Below are positions 9,273 through 17,351 of a stretch of DNA of 64,000 nucleotides, one piece after another (position 1 is the first letter of the stretch; each line of letters opens with the position of its first letter). The DNA is from Terricaulis silvestris (GTDB lineage Bacteria > Pseudomonadota > Alphaproteobacteria > Caulobacterales > Aquidulcibacteraceae): NCBI RefSeq assembly GCF_009792355.1, contig NZ_CP047045.1:3560501-3624500 (forward strand), written 5' to 3'. A program made the translations under genes and the position numbers. Under the pieces are notes generated by a model, which searched no databases, was not told the DNA's origin, and saw nothing but the letters and a program-made list of their open reading frames with translations.

Positions 9273-9280
9273 GGTTTGCC
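9216..9280 (+). repeat. Internal direct repeat (copy B) of DUF559 unit 1
   Basis: Begins GCGTCCCCTCTCCC and pairs with GGGAGAGGG, continues with a hairpin around GAGCGAAGCG, and ends GGGTGAGGTTTGCC. It has the same order of parts as copy A and the same orientation. It overlaps the 3' end of the DUF559 gene and supplies its stop codon. Confidence 0.65.
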
Positions 9281-9316
9281 GACCCATCGGAATGAGACTC
9301 AATCTGCTGCGCGCGG

Positions 9317-9370
9317 TAAACCTCATCCGGCGCTTCGCGCCACCTTCTCCTTAACCAGGAGAAGGAACGC
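9317..9370 (-). repeat. Right inverted repeat (copy C) of DUF559 unit 1
   Basis: Read on the minus strand this is nearly identical to copy A: CCTTCTCCTGGTT, AGAAGGTGG, then a GGCGC-GAA-GCGCC hairpin and GGATGAGGTTTA. Copies A and C differ by a 2-base indel and a few substitutions. The hairpin change (GGCCC/GGGCC against GGCGC/GCGCC) is compensatory. Its outer end contains AGGAGAAGGA, which is well placed to act as the ribosome-binding site of the next gene. Confidence 0.75.
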
Positions 9371-9371
9371 A

Positions 9372-9854
9372 GTGTCTGAAGCAGTAGAGCTCCCCATGAT
9401 CTCCCCAAACGGCATCGCCCACATCCAGCTCACCGTTCGCGACGTTGACGCGTCGCGACCGTTCTATCATCGCCTGCTCGTCGAAACCTTCGGCATGTCG
9501 ATCCAGTACGATGTGCCGACGCAAATCTTCTACTGCATCGGCGCGCGCACCGGCGTACTGATCCGCCCCGCCGCGCCCGAGCATCGCGACACGCCGTTCG
9601 ATCAATGGCGCGTCGGCCTGCATCATTTCTGCTTCCGCTTGCGCTCACGCGAGGACGTGGACGCACTGCACACCTCGATGCGAGAGTTTGGCGCCACCAT
9701 CATCCGCGCGCCGCAAGAAGATGCTTGGGCGCCCGGGTATTACTCGATCCTCATGGAAGATCCCGACGGCATCCGCATCGAAGGCGTGTTCATCCCTGGC
9801 AGCGGCAATCTCGATCGCATCAAGGACGCGCCGCTAACGCCGACGCTGGTCTAA
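9372..9854 (+). CDS. VOC (glyoxalase/bleomycin resistance) family protein
   Basis: About 160 residues with one vicinal-oxygen-chelate module pair. GIAHIQLTVRDVDASRPFYH opens the domain, LHHFCFRL starts the second half, and YYSILMEDPDGIRIEG closes it. The His, His and Glu of these segments are the usual metal ligands. VOC proteins include glyoxalase I, dioxygenases and resistance proteins, and this one cannot be assigned further. GTG 9372 is chosen because AAGGA lies 5 bases upstream, within repeat copy C; ATG 9396 is the alternative and begins directly at the domain. The stop overlaps that of the convergent GGEEF gene by 3 bases. Confidence 0.85.
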   Translation: MSEAVELPMISPNGIAHIQLTVRDVDASRPFYHRLLVETFGMSIQYDVPTQIFYCIGARTGVLIRPAAPEHRDTPFDQWRVGLHHFCFRLRSREDVDALHTSMREFGATIIRAPQEDAWAPGYYSILMEDPDGIRIEGVFIPGSGNLDRIKDAPLTPTLV

Positions 9855-10909
9855 GCCGCGCTTTGCCGATCCAATTGCGCGTCGGTGACGATGCGGTCGC
9901 GGCCGCCGTGCTTGGCGGCGAGCATGCAAGCTTCCGCCCGCGCGGCCAGATCGCCCGATTGATCCGCGTCGCGGAAGCGCGCGATCCCGATCGACACCGT
10001 GATTTCGCCGATCACGTCGCCCGTCGATTTCAGCGACAGCCGCTTCGACTTCACCGCGCGGCTGATGCGCGCCGCCAGCGCCTCGGCCAGGTTCACATTG
10101 GTGCGCGGCATGATCAGGGCGAATTCCTCGCCGCCGAACCGCGCCGCCAACACGTCGCCCTGCGCATGGGCGCGCATCACCGACGCGATGTAGCGCAGCA
10201 CCTGATCGCCCAACGCATGGCCCCAGGCCTCATTGATGCGCTTGAACTGATCGATGTCGAACACCAGCACACAGAGATCGCTGCTATCCGCTGCCGCGTC
10301 GTTCATACGCCGGCGCAGCGTTTCATCGAACATGCGACGGTTGGCGAGCCCGGTGAGCCCATCTGTCAGCGCTTCGACCTTCACGCTCTGCAGCGCCGTT
10401 TGCAGCTCCTCGACCTGACGCGATTGCGCCTCGATCTGCTCGGCCAGCTTCAGATTGCTCTCGACCATTTCGTGCGTTGTCACCGCGAGGTGTTCGACGA
10501 TGGTGCGAAACTCGGCAGAATCCACGCCGCCTTCGAAGCGGCTCGCCGCTTCTTGCAGCACTTTCGCGTACGATCCCGCCTGCCCGCCCGCGCCGCGCAG
10601 GCTCGACACCGTATCGTCGAGTTCGCGTGCGATGGTTTCGCTGGTTTCCAGCATCTGGATGGAGAGACGCGTGTTGGCGAAGAAGCGCTCGAACAGTTCT
10701 TCGTTGGTCTCGTCAGTGAACGCTTCGCCACGCTGCAACCGCGCTTCGATCTCGCGGCTCAGATCCGGCTTCACGCCGGCGACGTGGGTCGTCCAGATTT
10801 CGTAGTTCGCCGGGCTGGTCGGGATTTGCTGCTTCCCCATGCGCTCGATGATTTCGCGCGCCCGCTCCACGCCGGGAGGGCCGCGAAACAGGGACAGATC
10901 ATTGATCAT
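9851..10909 (-). CDS. Diguanylate cyclase, GGEEF domain, cytosolic
   Basis: The 352 residues have an N-terminal helical region (about 1-180) with no membrane segment. A GGDEF domain follows with DGLTGLANRR, VLVFDIDQFKRIN (metal-binding Asp) and RFGGEEF at about 257-263. The signature is intact, so c-di-GMP synthesis from two GTP is expected. The allosteric inhibitory I-site (RxxD just upstream of the signature) is absent; the corresponding stretch reads AQGDVLAA. The helical N-terminus probably senses or oligomerises. It faces the VOC gene with stops overlapping. Confidence 0.92.
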   Translation of the reverse strand: MINDLSLFRGPPGVERAREIIERMGKQQIPTSPANYEIWTTHVAGVKPDLSREIEARLQRGEAFTDETNEELFERFFANTRLSIQMLETSETIARELDDTVSSLRGAGGQAGSYAKVLQEAASRFEGGVDSAEFRTIVEHLAVTTHEMVESNLKLAEQIEAQSRQVEELQTALQSVKVEALTDGLTGLANRRMFDETLRRRMNDAAADSSDLCVLVFDIDQFKRINEAWGHALGDQVLRYIASVMRAHAQGDVLAARFGGEEFALIMPRTNVNLAEALAARISRAVKSKRLSLKSTGDVIGEITVSIGIARFRDADQSGDLAARAEACMLAAKHGGRDRIVTDAQLDRQSAA

Positions 10910-10983
10910 GGATGCTCCGCATCGACGCGGGAGAATTCACGATCAGCCCTAAAGGCCCGGTTAACTTTTGTGCGCTTCGGCAG

Positions 10984-12843
10984 TTACGCGACGCTCTCCA
11001 TCGCCTCGCTCGCCTCAAGCCAAGCCGCCTCCGCCCGCGCCAGCGCGGTCGCCGCGTGCGCGCGCTCCTTCAGCAAGCTCTCCCCGCGCTTTTGATCCTT
11101 CGTGAACAGCTCCGGATCGGCCAGCGCCGAATCGATCCGCGTTAGCGCTTCGTTGGCCTGCTCGATCTCCTTCTCTGCCGCCTCAAGCTTGCGTTGCAGC
11201 GTGTACTTCGAAGCCTTTGGTTTCGGCGTCACCTGCTCAACCAGCGCGGCAACATGCTTCTCGCCGTCATCCGCCGGCCGGTCCGCCGCCGCGACGAGCT
11301 TGCGATAATCTTCCAGGTCGCCGTCATACTGCCGCGCGCGCCCGTGATAGACGAGCCACAACCGATCCGCGCACGCTTCGGCCAGATAGATGTCGTGCGT
11401 GATCAGCAGCACGGCGCCTTCATATTCATTGATCGCGTGGATCAGCGCTTCACGGCTATCGATGTCCAAGTGCGACGTCGGCTCGTCGAGGATCAGCACA
11501 TGCGGTTTCGCGTGCGCCATCAGCCCGAGCAGCAAGCGCACCTTCTCGCCGCCGCTCAGGTTCTGCACCTTGGTGTCGATTTTCTCTTGCCCAAACCCCA
11601 TCCGCGCCGCGAGCCCACGCAAGCGCGGCGGCGCCCAATCAGGCTCCAGATCGCGCACGTGCTCCAGCACCGTTTCGCCTTCGCGCAATTCGTCGAGCTG
11701 ATCCTGGCTGAAATAGCCCATCACCGCTTTGCCCGAAGCGACGCGCTTGCCGGAGAGCAACGCCAGCCGCGCCGCGATCGACTTCACCAATGTCGTCTTG
11801 CCCTGCCCGTTTGGACCGATGACGACGACGCGGTCGTCGTGATCAAGCCGCAGCGACACCTTCTTCAGCACCGGCTTGCCTTCGACGTAGCCCAGATCGG
11901 CTTCATCCAGCACTACAAGCGGCGAAGCGAGCTGCACTGGGTCTTCGAAATGAAACGGGATCGTGCGCTCTTCGAGCGGCACGGCGATGTCCTGCATCTT
12001 TTCAAGCTGTTTGATCCGGCTCTGCGCCTGCGTGGCTTTGGAAGCCTTGGCGCGGAAGCGATCGATGAACTTCTGCAAGTGCGCGCGCTGCGCATCCTGC
12101 TTGGCCTTCATGCCGACAGCGAGCGACATGCGCTCGGCGCGCTTGCGCAGATACGCATCATAGCCGCCGACAAACACTTCGAGCTTCTTATCGTCCAGCG
12201 CCAGAATGTGCGTCACCGAGCGGTTCAGCATTTCGCGGTCGTGGCTGACGCACACCACGGTGTGCTCATACTCGCGCAGATATTCTTCGAGCCACGCCGC
12301 GCCTTCGAGATCGAGATAGTTGGTCGGTTCGTCGAGCACCAACAGATCGGGCGCCGAAAACAACACGCCTGCCAACGCCGCGCGCATGCGCCAACCGCCG
12401 GAGAATTCGCGCGCCGGCCGGCGCAATTCGTCTTGCTCAAAGCCCAGGCCGACCATGATCGCGCTCGCCCGCGCTTCACCGGAATAGCCGTCGATCTCGG
12501 CCAGGCGCATGTGAATGTCGGCGATGCGCTGGGGATCTTCCGCCGTCTCCGCTTCGGCGAGCAGCGATGTCATCTCTGCGTCCGCCGCCATCACTAGGTC
12601 GAGCAGCGGCGTGTCCACTTGCGGCGCCTCCTGCGCCACGAACCCGATCCGCGCACCGCGCCGCACACGGATCGACGCATTGGGCTTGCCCACCTCGTCC
12701 TGGATCAGCCTGAGCAGCGTCGACTTGCCGGTGCCATTCCGCCCGACGAGCCCGACCTTCCAGCCCTCCGCGATGAACGCGTTGGCGTTCTCGAACAGCG
12801 GCCGCGCGCCGACGCGATAGGTGAGGTCCGAAATTTCAAGCAT
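10984..12843 (-). CDS. ABC-F family ATPase (Uup/YheS-like)
   Basis: A 619-residue soluble protein with two ABC ATPase domains in one chain. Domain 1 has GRNGTGKST (34-42), the signature FSGGWRMR and LVLDEPTNYLDL. Domain 2 has GPNGQGKTT, NLSGGEKVR and LILDEPTSHLDI. The linker region is charged and Lys/Gln-rich, as in ABC-F proteins, and the C-terminal tail is helical with coiled-coil character. Members act on ribosomes in translation control or antibiotic protection, not in transport. The C-terminal extension fits the Uup/YheS group. The final subgroup is uncertain. Confidence 0.93.
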   Translation of the reverse strand: MLEISDLTYRVGARPLFENANAFIAEGWKVGLVGRNGTGKSTLLRLIQDEVGKPNASIRVRRGARIGFVAQEAPQVDTPLLDLVMAADAEMTSLLAEAETAEDPQRIADIHMRLAEIDGYSGEARASAIMVGLGFEQDELRRPAREFSGGWRMRAALAGVLFSAPDLLVLDEPTNYLDLEGAAWLEEYLREYEHTVVCVSHDREMLNRSVTHILALDDKKLEVFVGGYDAYLRKRAERMSLAVGMKAKQDAQRAHLQKFIDRFRAKASKATQAQSRIKQLEKMQDIAVPLEERTIPFHFEDPVQLASPLVVLDEADLGYVEGKPVLKKVSLRLDHDDRVVVIGPNGQGKTTLVKSIAARLALLSGKRVASGKAVMGYFSQDQLDELREGETVLEHVRDLEPDWAPPRLRGLAARMGFGQEKIDTKVQNLSGGEKVRLLLGLMAHAKPHVLILDEPTSHLDIDSREALIHAINEYEGAVLLITHDIYLAEACADRLWLVYHGRARQYDGDLEDYRKLVAAADRPADDGEKHVAALVEQVTPKPKASKYTLQRKLEAAEKEIEQANEALTRIDSALADPELFTKDQKRGESLLKERAHAATALARAEAAWLEASEAMESVA

Positions 12844-12927
12844 GGGAGCGGGGTGCTTAGCGGCAGCGCGGCGGTTTGCCTATGTCAGACACGGGAACCA
12901 GCCCACATCGCGCCGTTCCTCCTCGCC

Positions 12928-13074
12928 ATGTTTGACGCACTCCCCTCCGACGACCCCGATATCGCCGGCCACGAAGTCTCCGAAGACGGCTCGATGTGGC
13001 GCCCATTCGATCCCGAGCGCGACCAGGGGCGCACGCTGCATCGCCGCATCAGATTCGCCCCGATCGACGGGTGA
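12928..13074 (+). CDS. Possible small acidic protein
   Basis: A 48-codon frame starting at ATG 12928, rich in Asp/Pro (MFDALPSDDPDIAGHEVSED and onward), ending IRFAPIDG. No Shine-Dalgarno is visible and no family is recognised. The acidic start and basic end look protein-like rather than random Ala/Arg, which is why it is listed. It starts 84 bases from the divergent ABC-F gene. It could equally be a chance frame. Confidence 0.3.
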   Translation: MFDALPSDDPDIAGHEVSEDGSMWRPFDPERDQGRTLHRRIRFAPIDG

Positions 13075-13516
13075 GCAAGCGCAAGCTTCTCGTAGCGGCA
13101 GTTTGCGCGGAGGCTTGCCTAGCCGTAGCTGCGCTGTGCAGTGGTCCGCCTTCGCCGTGCGGGCTTCGGCGAGGCAGCTCGCTCCGCTTTCGCGCAGCGA
13201 AGGATGGTGGTGTGGACAGTCGCGAGATAACGGCCCTCTGGTCCAAATTCCCTGCAAACAGGAAGATACAGGGAAAAAGAGCCTCACCCGCTATCGCAGA
13301 ACTTGACGGCTGCTGAAAACCTTTGAAACCACGGCAAAAGTCGTAGTTGGAGCCGGTGATCGCGCGTTTCGCGAACAGGGAATGACAGACGTTCGATTCA
13401 ACCGCCGAACGGGCAGCCCGAAAACGGACATCCAAGGTCTTTCGCCGCCGCGCAGACTCTGTTCGCGACAGAATGAGATGTGGGGAGTAAGCTCCACCCA
13501 ACGGGAGTTGGGACGG
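13075..13516. other. Gene-free stretch with hairpin-forming sequence
   Basis: There is no convincing reading frame here. The stretch includes a GC-rich segment with paired CTTCGCC/GGCGAGG-type motifs (about 13140-13210) and an interrupted palindrome at 13248-13275. A further 200 bases before the lipoprotein gene have no recognisable promoter. The mixture looks like repeat debris rather than a regulatory region. Confidence 0.4.
13248..13275. repeat. TTCCCTG...CAGGGAA interrupted palindrome
   Basis: TTCCCTG (13248-13254) and CAGGGAA (13269-13275) are exact complements. An additional CAGG between the arms can also pair with CCTG. It lies in the gene-free stretch at the left side of the presumed island. 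It may be a binding or recombination-associated site, or a weak hairpin; there is no T-run to make it a terminator. Confidence 0.45.
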
Positions 13517-16093
13517 ATGCGTCTGCGGGACCTCGTTGCAGCGTGCCTTTTCGCAGCGTTGACGGCGTGTTCGCCGCCGCCGGCGCCGACGGAGCCGCCC
13601 TTCACCGGTGTGTGGAGCGGCCCGTTGCCGGTCAGCGCCACCGAGCAACGCACCTTCGCCGTGGTGCTGCACGAACGCGCTGATCTGAAGCTCATGGGAT
13701 ATCAGCTGGGCGGCACCTCGGATCGTCTCTTGCAAGGCGCGTTGCGCAGCGGTGATCGCATGTTGATGGCCTTTCGCACCAGAAGTGGCGAGGGCGCTCA
13801 GATCCTGCTGAGCGGCGCAGTCTCCGGCGATACTTTGACCGGCACGGCATTTCTCGACGACGGCGAGTTTCCCGTTACATGGACGAGAGGCACGGATGCG
13901 CTCGATGTGCGCAGGTTCGTGTTGGCCCCATCCGTCGAGGGCGGAGGCGCGCCGAGCGAACTCTCAATCGTGCAGGACAGTGCGGGCGCGCTGGTCGCAG
14001 GCGGCTTCACCGGTGGTGATTGCGCGTTCATCACCTGTGCGGCGTCGGTGACCTCATTCGCGGAAACCCCCGCAGGCGGTATCATGATTGGCCTCGCTGC
14101 GGACGGCGCCTGCCCGGGCGCCAGCACAATCACGGCGTCGTTCAATGCCACCACGTCCCTTTACAACGGCGCATGGACGCACACCGACGGGGGCGCGTGC
14201 GGCGGCGCGACGACGACTGGGGCGCTGATCGGAGCGCGCGATCTGGGCACGCGTTCCGCTCACGTCGCGAGCGTCCTGGCCAACCTTGGCCAGATCGCCG
14301 ACGACATCGAGGATGGCGCAGCATTTGGGTCGATGCATGCAGCGCTCGCGCCGGCCTATCTGCACTTCGGTGAAACCGCGGCGGACTTTCTCGCCGCGCG
14401 CAATGCTGAAGTCGCCGCGCACCCGGACGCGCACGTGGAACTTCACAGCTTTACCTCCATCCGCACCGTGACGCCTGCGGGCCATCACCCGATGCTGTCG
14501 AGCACGCTCGGGGTGACGTTTGCTGACGAGCGGCGCGATGGGTCTGGTGTTTACCGCTCGGCCACAGCAGGCGCGCCAGCGCAAAGCGGATATTATTATC
14601 TCGTCGAGGACGCCGGGTCATGGCGGCTGAATGGCAACCAAGTCGGTCCGTTCGACCTTCCATTTGCCTACACGGTCGGCGCCGAGCGCCTGATAGTGCC
14701 GACATCGATCGCGGACGCGCCCTTGCACTTGAGCCTCGGCGGCTGGGGCGCGCACTTCGGTCCGCAGACCGGCCACCTCGAAGGGAACGCCAAGATCGAC
14801 ATGATGGCGCAGTTCGTGGGCAGCGTCGGCGATCTCACTGAACTCGTGCCCGGCGCCGGCGGCACGCCCGAGACGTGCGATCAGAATTTGGTTTGGGCGG
14901 GGACAGAGATTTGCGGCGTGTGGGGCGGGCTTTCGGGCGAACTCATCCGCGCGCGCATTTTCACGTATCGCGCGCCCTATGCCGGCACGGTGACTGAGGT
15001 CGCCTACGAAGAACGCCCGCGCCTGGCCTCGGCCCCCACCACGCACTATTTCGACAACGTCCCGCATTGGAGCGTCACCGTCGAATTTTCCGGCGGCATG
15101 ACGATTCGCTTTGGGCATCTGGGTCAAATCGTCGGCTCGGTGCGCGCAGGGCTGATGGCCAACGGGATCAATCCGGATACCTACACGCCATCCTCGACCG
15201 TCGGCGCGTGGAATTATTGTCCGCCCTCGCCGGGGCGCTGCCGCGTCAATGTTCTGAACGGCGCGACCTTCACGATCGCGGCTGGCGATGAGATCGCGAA
15301 AGCCCAGACCGATGCTGCGCGAATTTCCGGCCATGACGGGTACTATCGCGGCCAACTCGGGCCATCGATCCCGCCTTGGAGCCAGGTCGAGTTCTTCATG
15401 AGCGAAGCGCTTGGCTTTCGCGGCGCCGACGTCTGCGCCTATCAATACCTTCCAGCAGCGCGACGCACCGAACTTGCCGCGTTGATGACCGCTGACATGC
15501 TGAACTCACACTCGCTCCGCTACGCGGAGAACGGCTTCGTGCGGGCCTGGAAATTTCGCGCCGAGGCCGAGCTTTGCAACAATGACGGCTATCTCTTGCG
15601 TGACGAGAACGATTTCCGCTCGATCCACGCTCAGCTCGGCGGCTGGTTCGAGCGACCGGCGCCCGGCGTCACGCCCAACGAGCAATTTTCCATCGCTCGG
15701 ATTCACCAGGCCGCGAGCGCCTATGACGCCAGTCTCTACGACGTGTTGCTCGGGACCGCCCAGCCAAGCGAGTATCTGATCGGCCGCGTGCGCACCGATG
15801 GCGCGGCCTTCTCCTGGACCGTACCCGGGATCGCCGTGCCCATCGCCGTCCACTATCCAACTGGGGAAGTGCTCGAGCTGAACGACGGAGGCTTTGTCGT
15901 GAAGTGGCGCGAGATTGGACCGGCCTCGCTTACGCTCTATCAGCGCGCAGCTTACGAACTCGATGGCGACGGCTTGCGCATCCAGTGGGGCGGCCTCGCA
16001 ACGACACTCGCCGGCGCGGTCGCGCCGGCCATGACGCCCGGCGCGGCCTGCAACGATACGACGACGCTTTGCTACGACCACTCACGTCATTAG
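13517..16093 (+). CDS. Large secreted lipoprotein, unknown function
   Basis: An 858-residue protein. MRLRDLVAACLFAALTAC is a lipoprotein signal with a good LTAC lipobox, followed by a Pro-rich linker. ATG 13517 is chosen because the signal begins there and purine-rich GGGAG/GGGACGG lies upstream. The mature part is rich in Gly and aromatic residues and has several Cys (for example AWNYCPPSPGRC). The segment around MTIRFGHLGQIV with a later AGDEIAKAQ loosely resembles the HxG/GxxIG layout of LytM/M23-type folds, but the catalytic set is not clear. I do not recognise the family. It is convergent with the T4SS operon. Confidence 0.7.
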   Translation: MRLRDLVAACLFAALTACSPPPAPTEPPFTGVWSGPLPVSATEQRTFAVVLHERADLKLMGYQLGGTSDRLLQGALRSGDRMLMAFRTRSGEGAQILLSGAVSGDTLTGTAFLDDGEFPVTWTRGTDALDVRRFVLAPSVEGGGAPSELSIVQDSAGALVAGGFTGGDCAFITCAASVTSFAETPAGGIMIGLAADGACPGASTITASFNATTSLYNGAWTHTDGGACGGATTTGALIGARDLGTRSAHVASVLANLGQIADDIEDGAAFGSMHAALAPAYLHFGETAADFLAARNAEVAAHPDAHVELHSFTSIRTVTPAGHHPMLSSTLGVTFADERRDGSGVYRSATAGAPAQSGYYYLVEDAGSWRLNGNQVGPFDLPFAYTVGAERLIVPTSIADAPLHLSLGGWGAHFGPQTGHLEGNAKIDMMAQFVGSVGDLTELVPGAGGTPETCDQNLVWAGTEICGVWGGLSGELIRARIFTYRAPYAGTVTEVAYEERPRLASAPTTHYFDNVPHWSVTVEFSGGMTIRFGHLGQIVGSVRAGLMANGINPDTYTPSSTVGAWNYCPPSPGRCRVNVLNGATFTIAAGDEIAKAQTDAARISGHDGYYRGQLGPSIPPWSQVEFFMSEALGFRGADVCAYQYLPAARRTELAALMTADMLNSHSLRYAENGFVRAWKFRAEAELCNNDGYLLRDENDFRSIHAQLGGWFERPAPGVTPNEQFSIARIHQAASAYDASLYDVLLGTAQPSEYLIGRVRTDGAAFSWTVPGIAVPIAVHYPTGEVLELNDGGFVVKWREIGPASLTLYQRAAYELDGDGLRIQWGGLATTLAGAVAPAMTPGAACNDTTTLCYDHSRH

Positions 16094-16346
16094 CAAGTTC
16101 GACGTCCTGTCCCGACAAATCCCACAAACCGACATTCCCCCTTCGCGTTCCCTTAGCGGATATGGGCCGCGAGACGGACGCTTCGGTGCGCTCGACCTGC
16201 GATCGAAAGCGTTGCTATGGCCGCACGCGAGCTGCTCTGCTTCGCCAGCGAATTGGTTTTCGATTTCGAGAGGCCGCTACGCAATGCCATTGCCGCCGAG
16301 GGCAAGTGCGTTGGCGCGCGCTATCGGCGAGCGCGGCGACGTTCTC

Positions 16347-17351
16347 TCACCTGGCGCGAGCGACGAACTCGATTCCGGTGATTGCGCGGTTTCCGTTGGC
16401 GCGACTTAGTTGCACGACCACGTCGATGACGCCGCGCGCATACTCCAACACGTCCGTGCGCGTGAGGTTCGTGCCCGCTTGCATCGCCATGAAGGCTATT
16501 TGATCGAACGCGCCCCGCGGGCTGTCAGCATGGACGGTCGTCATCGACCCTGGGTGGCCTGTATTGATGGCGCGCAAGAACGAGAACGCCTCCTCGCCCC
16601 GGATTTCGCCGACGAGCAGCCGATCGGGCCGCATGCGCAGCGCCGCCTTCAGCAATTCCTCGGCGCCGACGCGCGTTTCGCCGAGCTCGCCGCGCACTGC
16701 GACCAGGCCGACCGAGTTGGGTTGCGCGATGTGAATCTCCGGCGTGTCCTCGATAACAATAACGCGCTCCTCGCGCGGCACTTCCTTCAGAAGCGCGTTG
16801 AGGAAGGTGGTCTTTCCCGACGCCGTGCCGCCGGAGATCAGGAACGTCTTACCGGCGCGCACGGCCATGGAAAGAAACGCCTGCACTTCACCCGCATCGA
16901 GCAAAGCGGACAAGCGCACGTCCATTTCATCCTCTTCATCGCCACGGAGCCGCGCGACGTGTGAAAAGACACCACTCGATGCGTAGTCGTCGAGACAGAG
17001 ATCGCCGATGTCGTGCTTGCGAACGGCGAGGGCGTAGTGGCGGCGTGTGGCGGGCGGAGCGACCACCTGCACGCGGGCGCCGCTCGGCAGGGTCGCGGCC
17101 AAGAGCGGATGTTCGCGGTTCACACCCTGATGCGAAGCGGCGGCGATCTGCTGTGCCAAGCGCTGCAGCATGACTGCACTCACCTGTGGCGCGTCCACAC
17201 GCGTCAGCGGCGCGGAACGGGTTTCGAACCAAACTTCGCCGGGTTCATTGACAAGAATGTCCGTGACGTCGGCGCGATCGAGCCAAGGCGCCAGCGGAGC
17301 GAGGAAGGCGCGCAAATAGACGCCACCCTCGCCAAGCTCCGCCGCGCTCAT
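16347..17351 (-). CDS. virB11: VirB11-type T4SS ATPase
   Basis: 334 residues of the VirB11/secretion ATPase family. GGTASGKT (174-181) is Walker A, VIVIEDTPEIHI contains the Asp box/Walker B region, and LRMRPDRLLVGEIRGEEAF and the His of NTGHPGSMTTVHAD complete the family pattern. The hexameric ATPase sits at the cytosolic face of the inner membrane and powers pilus assembly and substrate transfer. It is the last gene of the virB operon. The start overlaps the virB10 stop by 4 bases. Confidence 0.95.
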   Translation of the reverse strand: MSAAELGEGGVYLRAFLAPLAPWLDRADVTDILVNEPGEVWFETRSAPLTRVDAPQVSAVMLQRLAQQIAAASHQGVNREHPLLAATLPSGARVQVVAPPATRRHYALAVRKHDIGDLCLDDYASSGVFSHVARLRGDEEDEMDVRLSALLDAGEVQAFLSMAVRAGKTFLISGGTASGKTTFLNALLKEVPREERVIVIEDTPEIHIAQPNSVGLVAVRGELGETRVGAEELLKAALRMRPDRLLVGEIRGEEAFSFLRAINTGHPGSMTTVHADSPRGAFDQIAFMAMQAGTNLTRTDVLEYARGVIDVVVQLSRANGNRAITGIEFVARAR

